This document shows positions 1 to 7,197 of a stretch of DNA of 22,362 nt, in pieces. The stretch comes from an uncultured Clostridia bacterium (GTDB taxonomy: Bacteria > Bacillota > Clostridia > Christensenellales > UBA1242): NCBI GenBank assembly GCA_944376785.1, contig CALWDV010000009.1:1-22362 (forward strand), in the 5' to 3' direction. The stretch's first letter is position 1, and each line of letters starts with the position of its first letter. The notes below the pieces were generated by a model that made no database searches, was not told the DNA's origin, and saw only the letters and a program-made list of their open reading frames with translations. A program made the translations under genes and the position numbers.

Positions 1-1580
1 ACAATTTTTTCTAAGGCATTTTTATCAATTTCTTTTTCGGCAATAATTAAATTAACATATTTGTTTGTTGTGCTTTGTTGATACACTAGTGCTTCTAAAC
101 AGCAAATGTTTTTATATCCCAATTCTTCTTTAATTCTGTTTTCTGTTCCAACATCGTAAACAATGTTTAAGTTAACTTCATCTGCCAGCGTTTTTAATAA
201 AACACTAACACCTTTTAATTGGTCGGCAATTAAAACTTTTGATGCGTCCATATTTTTAACCATTACCGTGTAGTGCTTGTAACTATTTAATAAGGCATTT
301 AACGTGCTTAAAATATAATTAACTCTGCCACACTTTGTTGTTAAATATTGTGGCAAATCAAGTAGGTTCAATCTGCCTTTTTCAAATCCAACATTAACAA
401 TATCATTAAACACTTCGGTTGAGAACTTGCCATCAACACGAGTGCATTTATTTTTATTAACACAATCTTTACAACATTTTTCATATAGTTCGTTTTTTAA
501 CATTTGCTTTGCTTCTTTTTCTGGAATAACACCTTGAACCATTTGTTTATAAACAGTGTCCATTTCCAAAAACACATTGCTAATTTCTGTCATTCGTTTT
601 GTTAAATTTTCTTTACTTCTATTAATTATGCTTCTTACTGCAACATTTTCTGCAACATCATTAATTTTATCACCTAACGCTTTTAGGTATCGTGTTGGAA
701 TTAGCATAAAAATAAATTCACCAATAACAACACTTATAACACTAAAAATGCTAAAACTTGAATAGGTTACAAAATATAGTCCAAAAATTACTTCACATAA
801 AATTATTGCAACACAAGGAATTATTTTATAACTAGATTTAAAACCACTTGCACACAATGAATAAACAACAAAAATTGCAATGTAACCTAAATTTGAATAA
901 TATAAACTAGCTCCCACACCCAACAAACTTGAAACTATTAAATTTGTTTTCACGTTGGTTATGTAGGAAAACATTAAAACAGCACAAACTCCAACAATTT
1001 TTAGCGGTTCAATTCCATAAAAAGTTAGTGCACTAAGCCCCATACCCAAAGTTGCAACTACAACCCCTAAACACATAACTTCATCTGTGGAAAATTTGGT
1101 TTTAATGTTTCGATTTTTCATGCTAAACAAATGCAAACAACAACTTAAAAACAAAACTCCTAAAAACAACGTTATTATAACTGCAACAATTTCCTTGCTT
1201 GTGTGCGAGTTAAACAAAACATATGTAATATTTCCAATTAGTGCATATAAACAAATTAAAATGTTGTGTGCTGGTTTTTTAATTAAAATATGAAAATACT
1301 TAAAAGCTATTGCAACGCCAACAATGTTTGCCACCACATAAACACTAGACAAATTAAAATAGCTTAATAAATATGCAACAACATAGGTTGCACTAACACC
1401 CCACACATTTTTTTCTTTAAATATTAACGCATAATAAATACCAAAACAAAAAGGTGCCAAATATCCCATGTTTATTGTTGCTTTATTACAAACATAAAAC
1501 ACCAACAAAAGCACTAAATATTTTAACACCCATTTTAATTTTAGTTTTAAAAAATTTGGTTTTAAAATTGTTTTTTCCAT
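1..1580 (-). CDS. spoIIE: Stage II sporulation protein E, amino-terminal 526 residues (cut by window edge)
   Basis: My reading of the minus strand from the ATG at 1580 stays open for 526 codons to the window edge. SpoIIE is a membrane PP2C-type phosphatase that dephosphorylates SpoIIAA and so activates sigma-F in the forespore; it also binds FtsZ at the polar septum. Visible here are about ten hydrophobic segments between residues 18 and 295, then a soluble central region. That region contains a helix like the family's after the membrane part (around 330-366, TEISNVFLEMDTVYKQM) and a cysteine cluster at 369-379 (CC..C.....C). Membrane block, linker and Cys cluster occur in the order seen in SpoIIE, which is about 830 residues in Bacillus subtilis. 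The PP2C catalytic domain would lie left of position 1 and is not visible. The start has a GAGGTG site 6 nt upstream. No clear Spo0A box was seen upstream. The fold order and motifs make me fairly sure. Confidence 0.85.
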   Translation of the reverse strand, partial: MEKTILKPNFLKLKLKWVLKYLVLLLVFYVCNKATINMGYLAPFCFGIYYALIFKEKNVWGVSATYVVAYLLSYFNLSSVYVVANIVGVAIAFKYFHILIKKPAHNILICLYALIGNITYVLFNSHTSKEIVAVIITLFLGVLFLSCCLHLFSMKNRNIKTKFSTDEVMCLGVVVATLGMGLSALTFYGIEPLKIVGVCAVLMFSYITNVKTNLIVSSLLGVGASLYYSNLGYIAIFVVYSLCASGFKSSYKIIPCVAIILCEVIFGLYFVTYSSFSIFSVISVVIGEFIFMLIPTRYLKALGDKINDVAENVAVRSIINRSKENLTKRMTEISNVFLEMDTVYKQMVQGVIPEKEAKQMLKNELYEKCCKDCVNKNKCTRVDGKFSTEVFNDIVNVGFEKGRLNLLDLPQYLTTKCGRVNYILSTLNALLNSYKHYTVMVKNMDASKVLIADQLKGVSVLLKTLADEVNLNIVYDVGTENRIKEELGYKNICCLEALVYQQSTTNKYVNLIIAEKEIDKNALEKI

Positions 1581-1718
1581 AATTTCACCTCGTACATAAC
1601 AATTTTAAAACGCAAACAAAATTTTTTAAATTATTTAAAAAAACATAATTTAAAACAACCTGACTAATAACTGCGAATTTTGTTATAAAATAAAACATCA
1701 CACTTTAACAAATTTGAT
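1581..1718. other. Intergenic region between galU and spoIIE with an A/T-only inverted repeat
   Basis: This 138-bp gap holds the spoIIE ribosome binding site at its left end. At 1622-1642 there is a perfect inverted repeat made only of A and T (nine-base arms TTTTTTAAA and TTTAAAAAA around TTA). It could be a weak bidirectional terminator, or chance in such A/T-rich DNA. No confident promoter was found. Confidence 0.3.
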
Positions 1719-2555
1719 TTATTCAATTAAGGTCTTTAAATAAGTTTTTAGTTCATTTTTTATTTCATCATCATTAAGTCCATAAAACACATTTGCTTTA
1801 ATAAAACCAAGTTTGTTTCCAACATCAAATCGTTCACCTTCAATAAAGGCAACTTCCACCAAATTTTGTTTAGCATAATCGTTAATAGCATCAACAATTC
1901 CCGTTTCGCCACTGCTGTTTAACTTAATATAATCAAAAATTTTAGAACTTAAAACACTATTTCCTAAAAAACAAACATCACTAGGAGAATTTTCTGGTTT
2001 TGGTTTTTCAACAATTTTTTCAAACTTATTATTTTTATCAAATTTAAGCATTCCATATTTATATGACTCGCTTATTTCACATTTAGAAACACTAATAACA
2101 GAACTTTTTGTTTTATTATATTTATCTAGCAGTTGTTTAGTTAAACCATTTGTTTTGTTAAACATTAATTCATCACCAAACAAAAAAACAAAATCTTCAT
2201 CACCAACAAAATCTTTGGCTTTAAGCAGTGCATGTGCTGTTCCTAACGGAGTTATTTGCCTAATAAAATATATTTTGCATTTGTCACTAATATTTTTTAG
2301 TTCTTTTAACTTTTCTAGTTTACCAGTTTCTTGCAATCTATTTTCAATTTCAACATTTTTATCAAAATAATTTTCAATGCTCTCTTTTCCCCTATTGGTT
2401 ACAATTAGCACACTTTCAATACCACAACTAACTAAATCATCAATTAAATATTCAATAATTGGTTTGTTTAAAACTGGTAAAATTTCTTTTGGAACACTTT
2501 TAGTAATAGGTAACATTCTTGTTGCCAAGCCACCACACAAAATAACAGCTTTCAT
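1719..2555 (-). CDS. galU: UTP-glucose-1-phosphate uridylyltransferase
   Basis: The enzyme makes UDP-glucose from UTP and glucose-1-phosphate in the cytoplasm, feeding cell-wall polysaccharide and glycolipid synthesis. The 278-residue product has the nucleotidyltransferase signature near its start (GGLATRMLPITKSVPKEILP, about residues 8-27). Further in come EYLIDDLVSCGI, FIRQITPLGTAHALLKAKDFVGDEDFVFLFGDE with the metal-binding D in GDE, and VEKPKPENSPSD. The length is close to the usual 290 or so. One difference from the commonest signature is Ala where GLGTR usually has Gly (GLATR). The start at 2555 has GAGGTG 6 nt upstream, and a 16-bp palindrome lies immediately before that site. It sits 64 bp downstream of an unrelated unknown gene with a terminator between them, so it is probably expressed separately. 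A related sugar-1-phosphate nucleotidyltransferase is the only real alternative. Confidence 0.9.
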   Translation of the reverse strand: MKAVILCGGLATRMLPITKSVPKEILPVLNKPIIEYLIDDLVSCGIESVLIVTNRGKESIENYFDKNVEIENRLQETGKLEKLKELKNISDKCKIYFIRQITPLGTAHALLKAKDFVGDEDFVFLFGDELMFNKTNGLTKQLLDKYNKTKSSVISVSKCEISESYKYGMLKFDKNNKFEKIVEKPKPENSPSDVCFLGNSVLSSKIFDYIKLNSSGETGIVDAINDYAKQNLVEVAFIEGERFDVGNKLGFIKANVFYGLNDDEIKNELKTYLKTLIE

Positions 2556-2564
2556 AATTCACCT

Positions 2565-2580
2565 CATATTAATTAATATG
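2565..2580. repeat. Perfect 16-bp palindrome upstream of galU
   Basis: CATATTAATTAATATG is fully self-complementary. It abuts the GAGGTG ribosome binding site of galU (2559-2564). It could be an operator or a small mRNA hairpin that competes with ribosome binding. Short palindromes of A and T do arise by chance in this composition. Confidence 0.4.
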
Positions 2581-2602
2581 AATGTTTTATAAATTAAGTA
2601 AA

Positions 2603-2625
2603 AAATAGGACATTAAGCCCTATTT
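2603..2625 (-). terminator. Intrinsic terminator of the 2620-3147 gene
   Basis: AAATAGG (2603-2609) pairs with CCTATTT (2619-2625) around a 9-nt loop. On the minus strand the stem is followed directly by a T-run. The TAG stop codon of the upstream gene lies inside the 5' arm. Confidence 0.7.
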
Positions 2626-3147
2626 ATTTTTTTCTGACTTTGGTTGCACAATTTCAATTCTGCCACCTGTTTTTCCTGCTTCAACATTAACCACTCTTTC
2701 TTTTAACATTTGTGCAAAAACCTTGTCACTTGCAGTAAAGTTTGGTTGTGGTTCTGTTTCGTTATAAGTTTTTTCACTAATACATTTTTTGCTTTGTATT
2801 GCTTCTTTTAATATACCAGATTTAATGCTTTTAATAACTTCTCTACATGCAACAGAACCACTCCTTGATAATTCATCAAAGCTACGTGCATTGAATTTGT
2901 TAACACTTTTTGTTATTAATCTAAATGCATCAGTAAAAGAAACATCTTCAAAATCAACACCTGTTTCTTCACTTATTGCCTTTCTTGAAAAATGTGCAAG
3001 AAATGGAAACATTTCTTCATCTTTAAAAGTTTCAATTATGTAAACCATAACATCTTGCTTTGAAAATGAAGCTTTAAAATAACTTTTAGGATTAAATCTT
3101 TTAACAAGTTCTGTTAAAGCATTAAATTTAATTGTATCGTATTGCAT
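2620..3147 (-). CDS. Unrecognised 175-residue cytoplasmic protein
   Basis: I do not recognise the family. The product has no signal peptide or membrane segment. The first 125 residues look like a mainly helical domain, with alternating charged and hydrophobic residues. The last 45 are polar and end in a basic, probably disordered tail (QPKSEKNK). It has two cysteines, at about 101 and 121, without a metal-binding pattern. The ATG at 3147 has AAGGGGAG upstream at good spacing, and a TTGCAA-16-TATAAT promoter lies 33 bp upstream, so the gene looks real and monocistronic. It is divergent from the unknown gene at 3306, with the two promoters in a 158-bp gap. Confidence 0.75.
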   Translation of the reverse strand: MQYDTIKFNALTELVKRFNPKSYFKASFSKQDVMVYIIETFKDEEMFPFLAHFSRKAISEETGVDFEDVSFTDAFRLITKSVNKFNARSFDELSRSGSVACREVIKSIKSGILKEAIQSKKCISEKTYNETEPQPNFTASDKVFAQMLKERVVNVEAGKTGGRIEIVQPKSEKNK

Positions 3148-3179
3148 ATTACTCCCCTTTTACTTTTGTTCTTAAATTA

Positions 3180-3207
3180 ATTATATCACAACAAATAACT
3201 TTTGCAA
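3180..3207 (-). promoter_or_regulatory. Sigma-A-type promoter for the 2620-3147 gene
   Basis: On the minus strand, TTGCAA (3202-3207) and TATAAT (3180-3185) are separated by 16 bp. The predicted transcript starts near 3173, leaving a leader of about 25 nt before the ATG. Confidence 0.7.
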
Positions 3208-3235
3208 TATGTAATTTTTTTAAAAAGTTTTAACA

Positions 3236-3263
3236 TTGACAAATCACAATTATATGTTATACT
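3236..3263 (+). promoter_or_regulatory. Strong sigma-A-type promoter for the 3306-4265 gene
   Basis: A perfect TTGACA (3236-3241) and TATACT (3258-3263) are spaced 16 bp apart, with an extended -10 TGT at 3255-3257. It faces the divergent promoter at 3180-3207, only 28 bp away. Confidence 0.8.
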
Positions 3264-3305
3264 AATTATAATAAAAATATGTGCCTTATAAAAGGAGAAA
3301 ATACA

Positions 3306-4265
3306 ATGGATTTGAAATCAAAAATTCAATATTCAAAATTTGAAAAAAGCATGAATGGCATTTTAGAAAAAATTGACAATTATAAAACATTAATTCAACC
3401 ATATGTTAATGCAGATTCACAAAATTTGGATATGTTCACAATAATTCTTAACGAAATTTACAAAGACCCACAAGCTTTTGAAATTTGGTTTAATCAAATT
3501 GAGTCTCAACAAGCAATGATTGAATCAGTTCACGAAAATTCTCAATATCATCCAATTCTTGAAGATTTAAACATTATTTCTAACATTTACAAACATCAAC
3601 AATCAGATTTTAAAATAATGAAATCTTTAATCTCTAAAAAAGTTGAAGAAAAAATTAGTGATAAATTAAGCAGAATGGGAACTCAAAAAACAGAATCAAT
3701 TATTGATAGTATTCAAAAAGTGAGCGATGATATTTATAAATTTTTATTAAGTCAAGGTTTTACTTCTGATGACTTATACGCTATCTCATTAGAATTAGAA
3801 GAAGCAAATGAAAAGATGCTAACAGAAAACAAAAAAGCAACAACTCTTGACCCTAAACAGAAAGAAGTTATATTTAAGAACATTTTTGATAAAGTTAGCA
3901 AACTAAAATATACAGACAATAAAGTTATTGACAACTTTTCTGCCTTTGAATATTCAAAACTTATTGAATTTTTAGCTGACTCGACTGTTCTAATTAAACA
4001 AGTGGAATCCATAAAAAATGATTTAACTTCCACCACAAAAAAGAATGGCCCAATTTTTGATAAATCCGTTCCAACTAAAAACAGCCGTGCTGATTTCTAT
4101 TTAGAACATTTCAAAAACTATTTATACACATGTTCCAACATTGAAGAATGTATGGAAAACCGAAAATTATTGTTTGAAGTTGCACAAGAAAAAGGTTTAC
4201 CAGCTCCACTTGAAGTATATGCAATGTATTCAGCACAACAAAACAATGGTGGAAAAAGTAGATAA
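3306..4265 (+). CDS. Unrecognised 319-residue, mainly helical cytoplasmic protein
   Basis: I do not recognise the family. The product is soluble, with no signal or membrane segment. It is rich in Lys, Glu, Ser, Ile and Asn and looks almost entirely alpha-helical, with amphipathic stretches throughout. The carboxy end is short, polar and glycine-containing (QQNNGGKSR). An in-frame ATG at 3279 exists but has no ribosome binding site. I chose the ATG at 3306, which has AAAGGAG at 3291-3297. A consensus promoter lies upstream and a strong bidirectional terminator follows the stop, so the gene is monocistronic and probably well expressed. Its divergent neighbour is also unknown and also helical. 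A shared job is possible but unsupported by motifs. Confidence 0.8.
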   Translation: MDLKSKIQYSKFEKSMNGILEKIDNYKTLIQPYVNADSQNLDMFTIILNEIYKDPQAFEIWFNQIESQQAMIESVHENSQYHPILEDLNIISNIYKHQQSDFKIMKSLISKKVEEKISDKLSRMGTQKTESIIDSIQKVSDDIYKFLLSQGFTSDDLYAISLELEEANEKMLTENKKATTLDPKQKEVIFKNIFDKVSKLKYTDNKVIDNFSAFEYSKLIEFLADSTVLIKQVESIKNDLTSTTKKNGPIFDKSVPTKNSRADFYLEHFKNYLYTCSNIEECMENRKLLFEVAQEKGLPAPLEVYAMYSAQQNNGGKSR

Positions 4266-4273
4266 CATACAAT

Positions 4274-4303
4274 AAAAAAAGAACCTAAATGGTTCTTTTT
4301 TTT
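4274..4303. terminator. Bidirectional terminator between convergent genes
   Basis: An A-run plus GAACC (to 4285) pairs with GGTTC plus a T-run (4291-4303) around TAAAT. The A and T runs on both sides let it stop the plus gene ending at 4265 and the minus gene ending at 4306. Confidence 0.85.
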
Positions 4304-4305
4304 GA

Positions 4306-4887
4306 CTATTTAACACCTTCGCTTATAATTTCATCTAATAACTTATTATATTCTGCTTCGGTTATGCTTCCATCTTGTTTTAATTGTTTAATAAGTTCAA
4401 TTTTTTCGGTCATGTTTCTCATTTTTAATTGTTCTCTAATTTGTTCAGAAGCCAAACCCTCATTAACATTAATGTTAATAACTTCGGGTTGACTATAAGA
4501 ATTAATTTCTGCTTTTGTATTAAATATAACAATTAAAACTAAAACAAAACTAATAATGTTCATTCCTAACAAAACATTAATAATGGCAGTCACAGTTAGC
4601 CACGTTTTAAACTTAGCATACTTTTGCGCGCTAAGTGATGCAAAAATAATATAAATAACTGCAAAAACAGCATTGATTATTGCAGACATAATAAAATATG
4701 TACCACAAAGATTTAAGTATTCAACAGCCATTTCCTCACTGCCATACATTTGAATTAGCATTTCTTTCATTTCATCTGCAAAGCCATCAATGTTGTTAAT
4801 TAACAAAATTGCAGAGTAAATGAAAAAGGCAACAGCTATAAAATTAATAACACTTGTCCAAATTAAAAGTTTTTTTCTTTTTGACAT
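4306..4887 (-). CDS. Membrane protein with carboxy-terminal SHOCT domain (second of a tandem pair)
   Basis: The 193-residue product has hydrophobic segments at about 7-31, 61-86 and 95-123, the last possibly a hairpin of two. A polar linker follows, then a SHOCT-like module at about 159-188 (KIELIKQLKQDGSITEAEY), whose G-x-IT-x-x-E-[FY] core is characteristic. SHOCT is a short helical carboxy-terminal domain found on many membrane proteins and thought to aid oligomerisation; no enzymatic role is known. The opening MSKRKKLLIWTS resembles MSKTKKILMFTS of the adjacent upstream gene, and the layout is the same, so the two look like diverged tandem duplicates. A GGAGA site precedes the ATG. Only 37 bp and a stem-loop separate it from its twin, with no separate promoter seen, so it may depend on read-through. 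Function unknown. Confidence 0.8.
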   Translation of the reverse strand: MSKRKKLLIWTSVINFIAVAFFIYSAILLINNIDGFADEMKEMLIQMYGSEEMAVEYLNLCGTYFIMSAIINAVFAVIYIIFASLSAQKYAKFKTWLTVTAIINVLLGMNIISFVLVLIVIFNTKAEINSYSQPEVININVNEGLASEQIREQLKMRNMTEKIELIKQLKQDGSITEAEYNKLLDEIISEGVK

Positions 4888-4910
4888 AACAATTCTCCAT
4901 TAATTAAAAC

Positions 4911-4940
4911 AAAAAGCAAGTTTTTTACTTGCTCTTTTTT
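4911..4940 (-). terminator. Stem-loop between the two SHOCT genes
   Basis: AGCAAG (4915-4920) pairs with CTTGCT (4928-4933), with A and T runs on either side. The TAA stop of the upstream gene (4925-4927) is in the loop. Because the next gene starts 27 nt after the hairpin, this may be a partial terminator that reduces expression of the second gene. Confidence 0.65.
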
Positions 4941-5476
4941 TCTAATGATGTTCCTTTTAAGATGTCGGATTTTAATTTTTCAAATTCTTCATCATTAATT
5001 AAATTTTGATCTTTCATCTTTTTAAGTTTTTCAATTTTTTCCATTAATTTGTCAACATCAACTTCTGCATTGTCTGGTTCGTCATCAAATTTTAGGTTTT
5101 CATCTTTTAAACAAACAGCAACAATATATAAAGCTCCAACAACAACGTTAACAACAATTGCACAAATAATTGCAACAGTTAAAACAACGCTCTTTTTTTG
5201 ATAGAATTCAATTGATGAATATAAGCAAAACTTAATGCTAATTCCACCAAAAACAATTCCAACCACACTACCAGCAGTTATTATTGAAATAACTAATTGC
5301 ACAGCCGATTCAACTTGATCATAATTACTTGCATCAAAATTTAAAAACTTTTGAATTATTGCCTCCAATCTAGTTGGATCGAAAATGTAAATGCAACACA
5401 AAATGCCGGTTACAAGCCCGGAAATTATCATTAATATTGCACTAGTAAACATTAATATTTTTTTTGTTTTACTCAT
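4925..5476 (-). CDS. Membrane protein with carboxy-terminal SHOCT domain (first of a tandem pair)
   Basis: The 183-residue product has the same plan as its downstream neighbour. Hydrophobic segments are at about 7-31, 58-85 and 97-122, followed by an acidic linker (DDEPDNAEVDVD) and a SHOCT-like helix pair at about 143-173 (LKKMKDQNLINDEEFEKLK). In this module Asn-Asp replaces the usual Thr after the Ile. Transcription probably starts from the promoter at 5555-5583, giving a leader of about 70 nt. The ribosome binding site is weak: only AAGG, about 14 nt upstream. The start is still preferred because it gives a Met-Ser-Lys-x-Lys-Lys opening shared with the paralogue. Role unknown; membrane location is predicted. 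Confidence 0.78.
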   Translation of the reverse strand: MSKTKKILMFTSAILMIISGLVTGILCCIYIFDPTRLEAIIQKFLNFDASNYDQVESAVQLVISIITAGSVVGIVFGGISIKFCLYSSIEFYQKKSVVLTVAIICAIVVNVVVGALYIVAVCLKDENLKFDDEPDNAEVDVDKLMEKIEKLKKMKDQNLINDEEFEKLKSDILKGTSLEKKSK

Positions 5477-5554
5477 TTAAACTTATCAACCTTGAAAGTT
5501 TTTAAAAAAAATTTTACTATATTTTTATTCTATTTATATAATAGTACTAGTTGT

Positions 5555-5583
5555 ATTATAGCAAATAAAAGTTATAAATGCAA
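5555..5583 (-). promoter_or_regulatory. Promoter of the SHOCT gene pair
   Basis: On the minus strand, TTGCAT (5578-5583) and a perfect TATAAT (5555-5560) are separated by 17 bp. Confidence 0.7.
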
Positions 5584-5822
5584 AACTTTTTTATTATTTT
5601 TTGTGCTTTGTAAACAAATTTTAGTTATAAAAAATTAACATAATTACCATTATTTTTGTATTTAATAAAATAATAAATTTTAATTTGCTTTATAAATATT
5701 TTAACTAATTTTTAACAAAATATTAAAATAAATACAAAAATTAAAGAAACACTAAACCTTTTAATAAAACTATGATACAATTAATTAGTTGCATTTTAAT
5801 ATTTTTCTTTTTAGGAGGAACA
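5584..5822. other. Very A/T-rich intergenic stretch
   Basis: With the promoter to its left, this forms a 346-bp gap between divergent genes. Almost all bases are A or T, in runs. I see no RNA gene or clear plus-strand promoter. A TATGAT at 5771-5776 could be a -10 element but has no good -35. AGGAGG just before 5823 sets the start of the next gene. Confidence 0.5.
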
Positions 5823-6227
5823 ATGGAAAAAAATCTTGCCGATTATTTTTTTGCTTGCGATAATGTTTGTGTTTATAACTCTGGAAAACAAATTGATGTT
5901 AATCTAAACGATTTAAAACAAGCATTAGAAGAATTAACAGATAAATCATATTTTTCACCTGCTTTTGGCGTTTCCATACACAAACTAACTGTTGAAGCAA
6001 TGAAAAAAGATTTGTGGATTGAATTTGGCTACAATCAAGAAAATTCGTTTGCCGAAATGCCTTTTACCAAACTATTAATTCAGTTAAAACCCGATATGTA
6101 TGGATTTAATGTTATAAGATTTTTTAACAACGAATATTCTGGCAGATGTTTTTATCTTAACTTAAATCAAAACTCAACAAAATTCTATAATTTTATTGTT
6201 GACTTAATAAAAACCAAAGCAAATTAA
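5823..6227 (+). CDS. Unrecognised 134-residue protein
   Basis: An in-frame ATG at 5772 would add a hydrophobic 17-residue extension that looks like a signal peptide. However, a perfect AGGAGG with ideal spacing sits right before the ATG at 5823, so the product most likely starts MEKNLADYFF and is cytoplasmic. The sequence mixes alpha and beta character and is rich in aromatic residues (FFACDNVCVYN, DLWIEFGY, YGFNVIRFF, RCFYLNLN). It could be a small all-in-one domain of the immunity or adaptor kind, but I cannot place it in a family. It is a single gene with its own terminator at 6215-6240. The gene downstream has its own promoter. Confidence 0.75.
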   Translation: MEKNLADYFFACDNVCVYNSGKQIDVNLNDLKQALEELTDKSYFSPAFGVSIHKLTVEAMKKDLWIEFGYNQENSFAEMPFTKLLIQLKPDMYGFNVIRFFNNEYSGRCFYLNLNQNSTKFYNFIVDLIKTKAN

Positions 6228-6240
6228 TGCTTTGTTTTTT
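6215..6240 (+). terminator. Intrinsic terminator after the 5823-6227 gene
   Basis: CAAAGCA (6215-6221) pairs with TGCTTTG (6228-6234), followed by TTTTTT. The TAA stop codon forms part of the loop. Confidence 0.75.
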
Positions 6241-6262
6241 ATTGAATTCTTAAAATTCCCCA

Positions 6263-6293
6263 TATTGACAATAGGCATATTGTGTAGTAAAAT
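6263..6293 (+). promoter_or_regulatory. Consensus promoter of the 6318-7148 gene with a palindromic -35
   Basis: TTGACA (6265-6270) and TAAAAT (6288-6293) are separated by 17 bp. The -35 lies within the palindrome TATTG-A-CAATA (6263-6273), and a further TATTG occurs at 6278-6282 in the spacer. The repeats could bind a repressor. Confidence 0.75.
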
Positions 6294-6317
6294 TTTAATA
6301 ACAATTTTGGGGGTTTT

Positions 6318-7148
6318 ATGAATATACTTGATAAATTTAAACAATATAAATTAAAAAAACAAGGGTTTACAATCAACCTAAAAACAAGAAAATTAAGTAA
6401 TGGCAAAACCCAAACCTATTCAGTTTTAAAAGAAATTTCACCCACTGTGGTTAAAAATGGTGTTTTAACTTTACCAAATGTTGATGTTGTTAGTTTTAAT
6501 TCAATAAGTGACCTTGCAAAAAAAACACACATTTCAACTATTCACGTTTCTTCAAACATTAAATTAATTGAACAACAAAATTATGTTTATCCTTTTGCTA
6601 TGTGTCACGATTTAAAACAAATTATAGTTGACAATGAACAACCTAATTCAAATTATTTTGTTGAAAATGGAAGTTTTTATGTAAAAACTAGTGACCACCA
6701 AAACATTTTTTCTTATCTTGACAAAAAAGATGCGTTAAAACCTTTAAAAAGTGTTGAATTAATTTTTTCTGTTTTTCATGAATATTATATTCCTCAAACT
6801 AAAAAATTTAATTTAGTTAAAACCATTAAAATTAATAATGGAGCATTTGCTCAATGCACAAGAACTCCAATTATTAACACAAAACTTGCAAGTGGTCAAA
6901 AATTGTTATTAAACCCTGCCAAAGACACTTTTTTAAAATTCCAATATCCTGAAACATTAATTGTTAACAAACAAAAAATTAATCAATCTGATTTTTTATT
7001 AAACAACGGCAGAATGCTTGTTGAAGTTGAAAATGCCAATAATAACCTTTATGTTTCACATATTGATTGTTCGCACCCTGTTGAAAAATTTGTTAATCCA
7101 GATTTTAAACAAGAAACACTTGCAGATTGGCAAAGCAAAATAAAATAA
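6318..7148 (+). CDS. Cytoplasmic protein with LRR_5/BspA-like segments
   Basis: The 276-residue product has no signal peptide. Its opening is very basic (KFKQYKLKKQGFTINLKTRK). Two stretches resemble units of the BspA/LRR_5 leucine-rich family: FAMCHDLKQIIVDNEQPNSN followed by YFVENGSFYVK near 93-123, and INNGAFAQCT near 173-182. The pattern is aF..C..L..I.vd...n......nG.fy. LTLPNVDVVSFNSI and ISTIHVSSNIKLIE fit neighbouring repeat strands. LRR_5 proteins are usually secreted or surface-bound; this one appears intracellular, so its role is open. A GGGGG element 4 nt before the ATG and a consensus promoter support expression. The family call is moderate: the repeats are irregular and few. Confidence 0.65.
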   Translation: MNILDKFKQYKLKKQGFTINLKTRKLSNGKTQTYSVLKEISPTVVKNGVLTLPNVDVVSFNSISDLAKKTHISTIHVSSNIKLIEQQNYVYPFAMCHDLKQIIVDNEQPNSNYFVENGSFYVKTSDHQNIFSYLDKKDALKPLKSVELIFSVFHEYYIPQTKKFNLVKTIKINNGAFAQCTRTPIINTKLASGQKLLLNPAKDTFLKFQYPETLIVNKQKINQSDFLLNNGRMLVEVENANNNLYVSHIDCSHPVEKFVNPDFKQETLADWQSKIK

Positions 7149-7162
7149 GAAAAAAATAAAAT

Positions 7163-7197
7163 AAAAAAAGCAAGATTTATTATCTTGCTTTTTTTTA
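7163..7197. terminator. Bidirectional terminator between convergent genes
   Basis: AGCAAGAT (7169-7176) pairs with ATCTTGCT (7182-7189) around TTATT, with an A-run to the left and a T-run to the right. It serves the plus gene ending at 7148 and the minus gene ending at 7195. Confidence 0.85.

Noticed and set aside
2155..2592. Plus-strand ORFs opposite galU, and similar antisense ORFs in argS, uppP, the anti-sigma gene and fucO
   Set aside because: They lack ribosome binding sites, have membrane-like low-complexity content typical of antisense frames in A/T-rich genes, and overlap strongly identified genes.
3279..3305. Upstream in-frame ATG for the 3306 gene
   Set aside because: It has no ribosome binding site, whereas AAAGGAG is ideally placed for 3306.
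5772..5822. Upstream in-frame ATG that would add a signal-peptide-like segment to the 5823 gene
   Set aside because: AGGAGG immediately before 5823 marks that ATG as the start, and no site precedes 5772.
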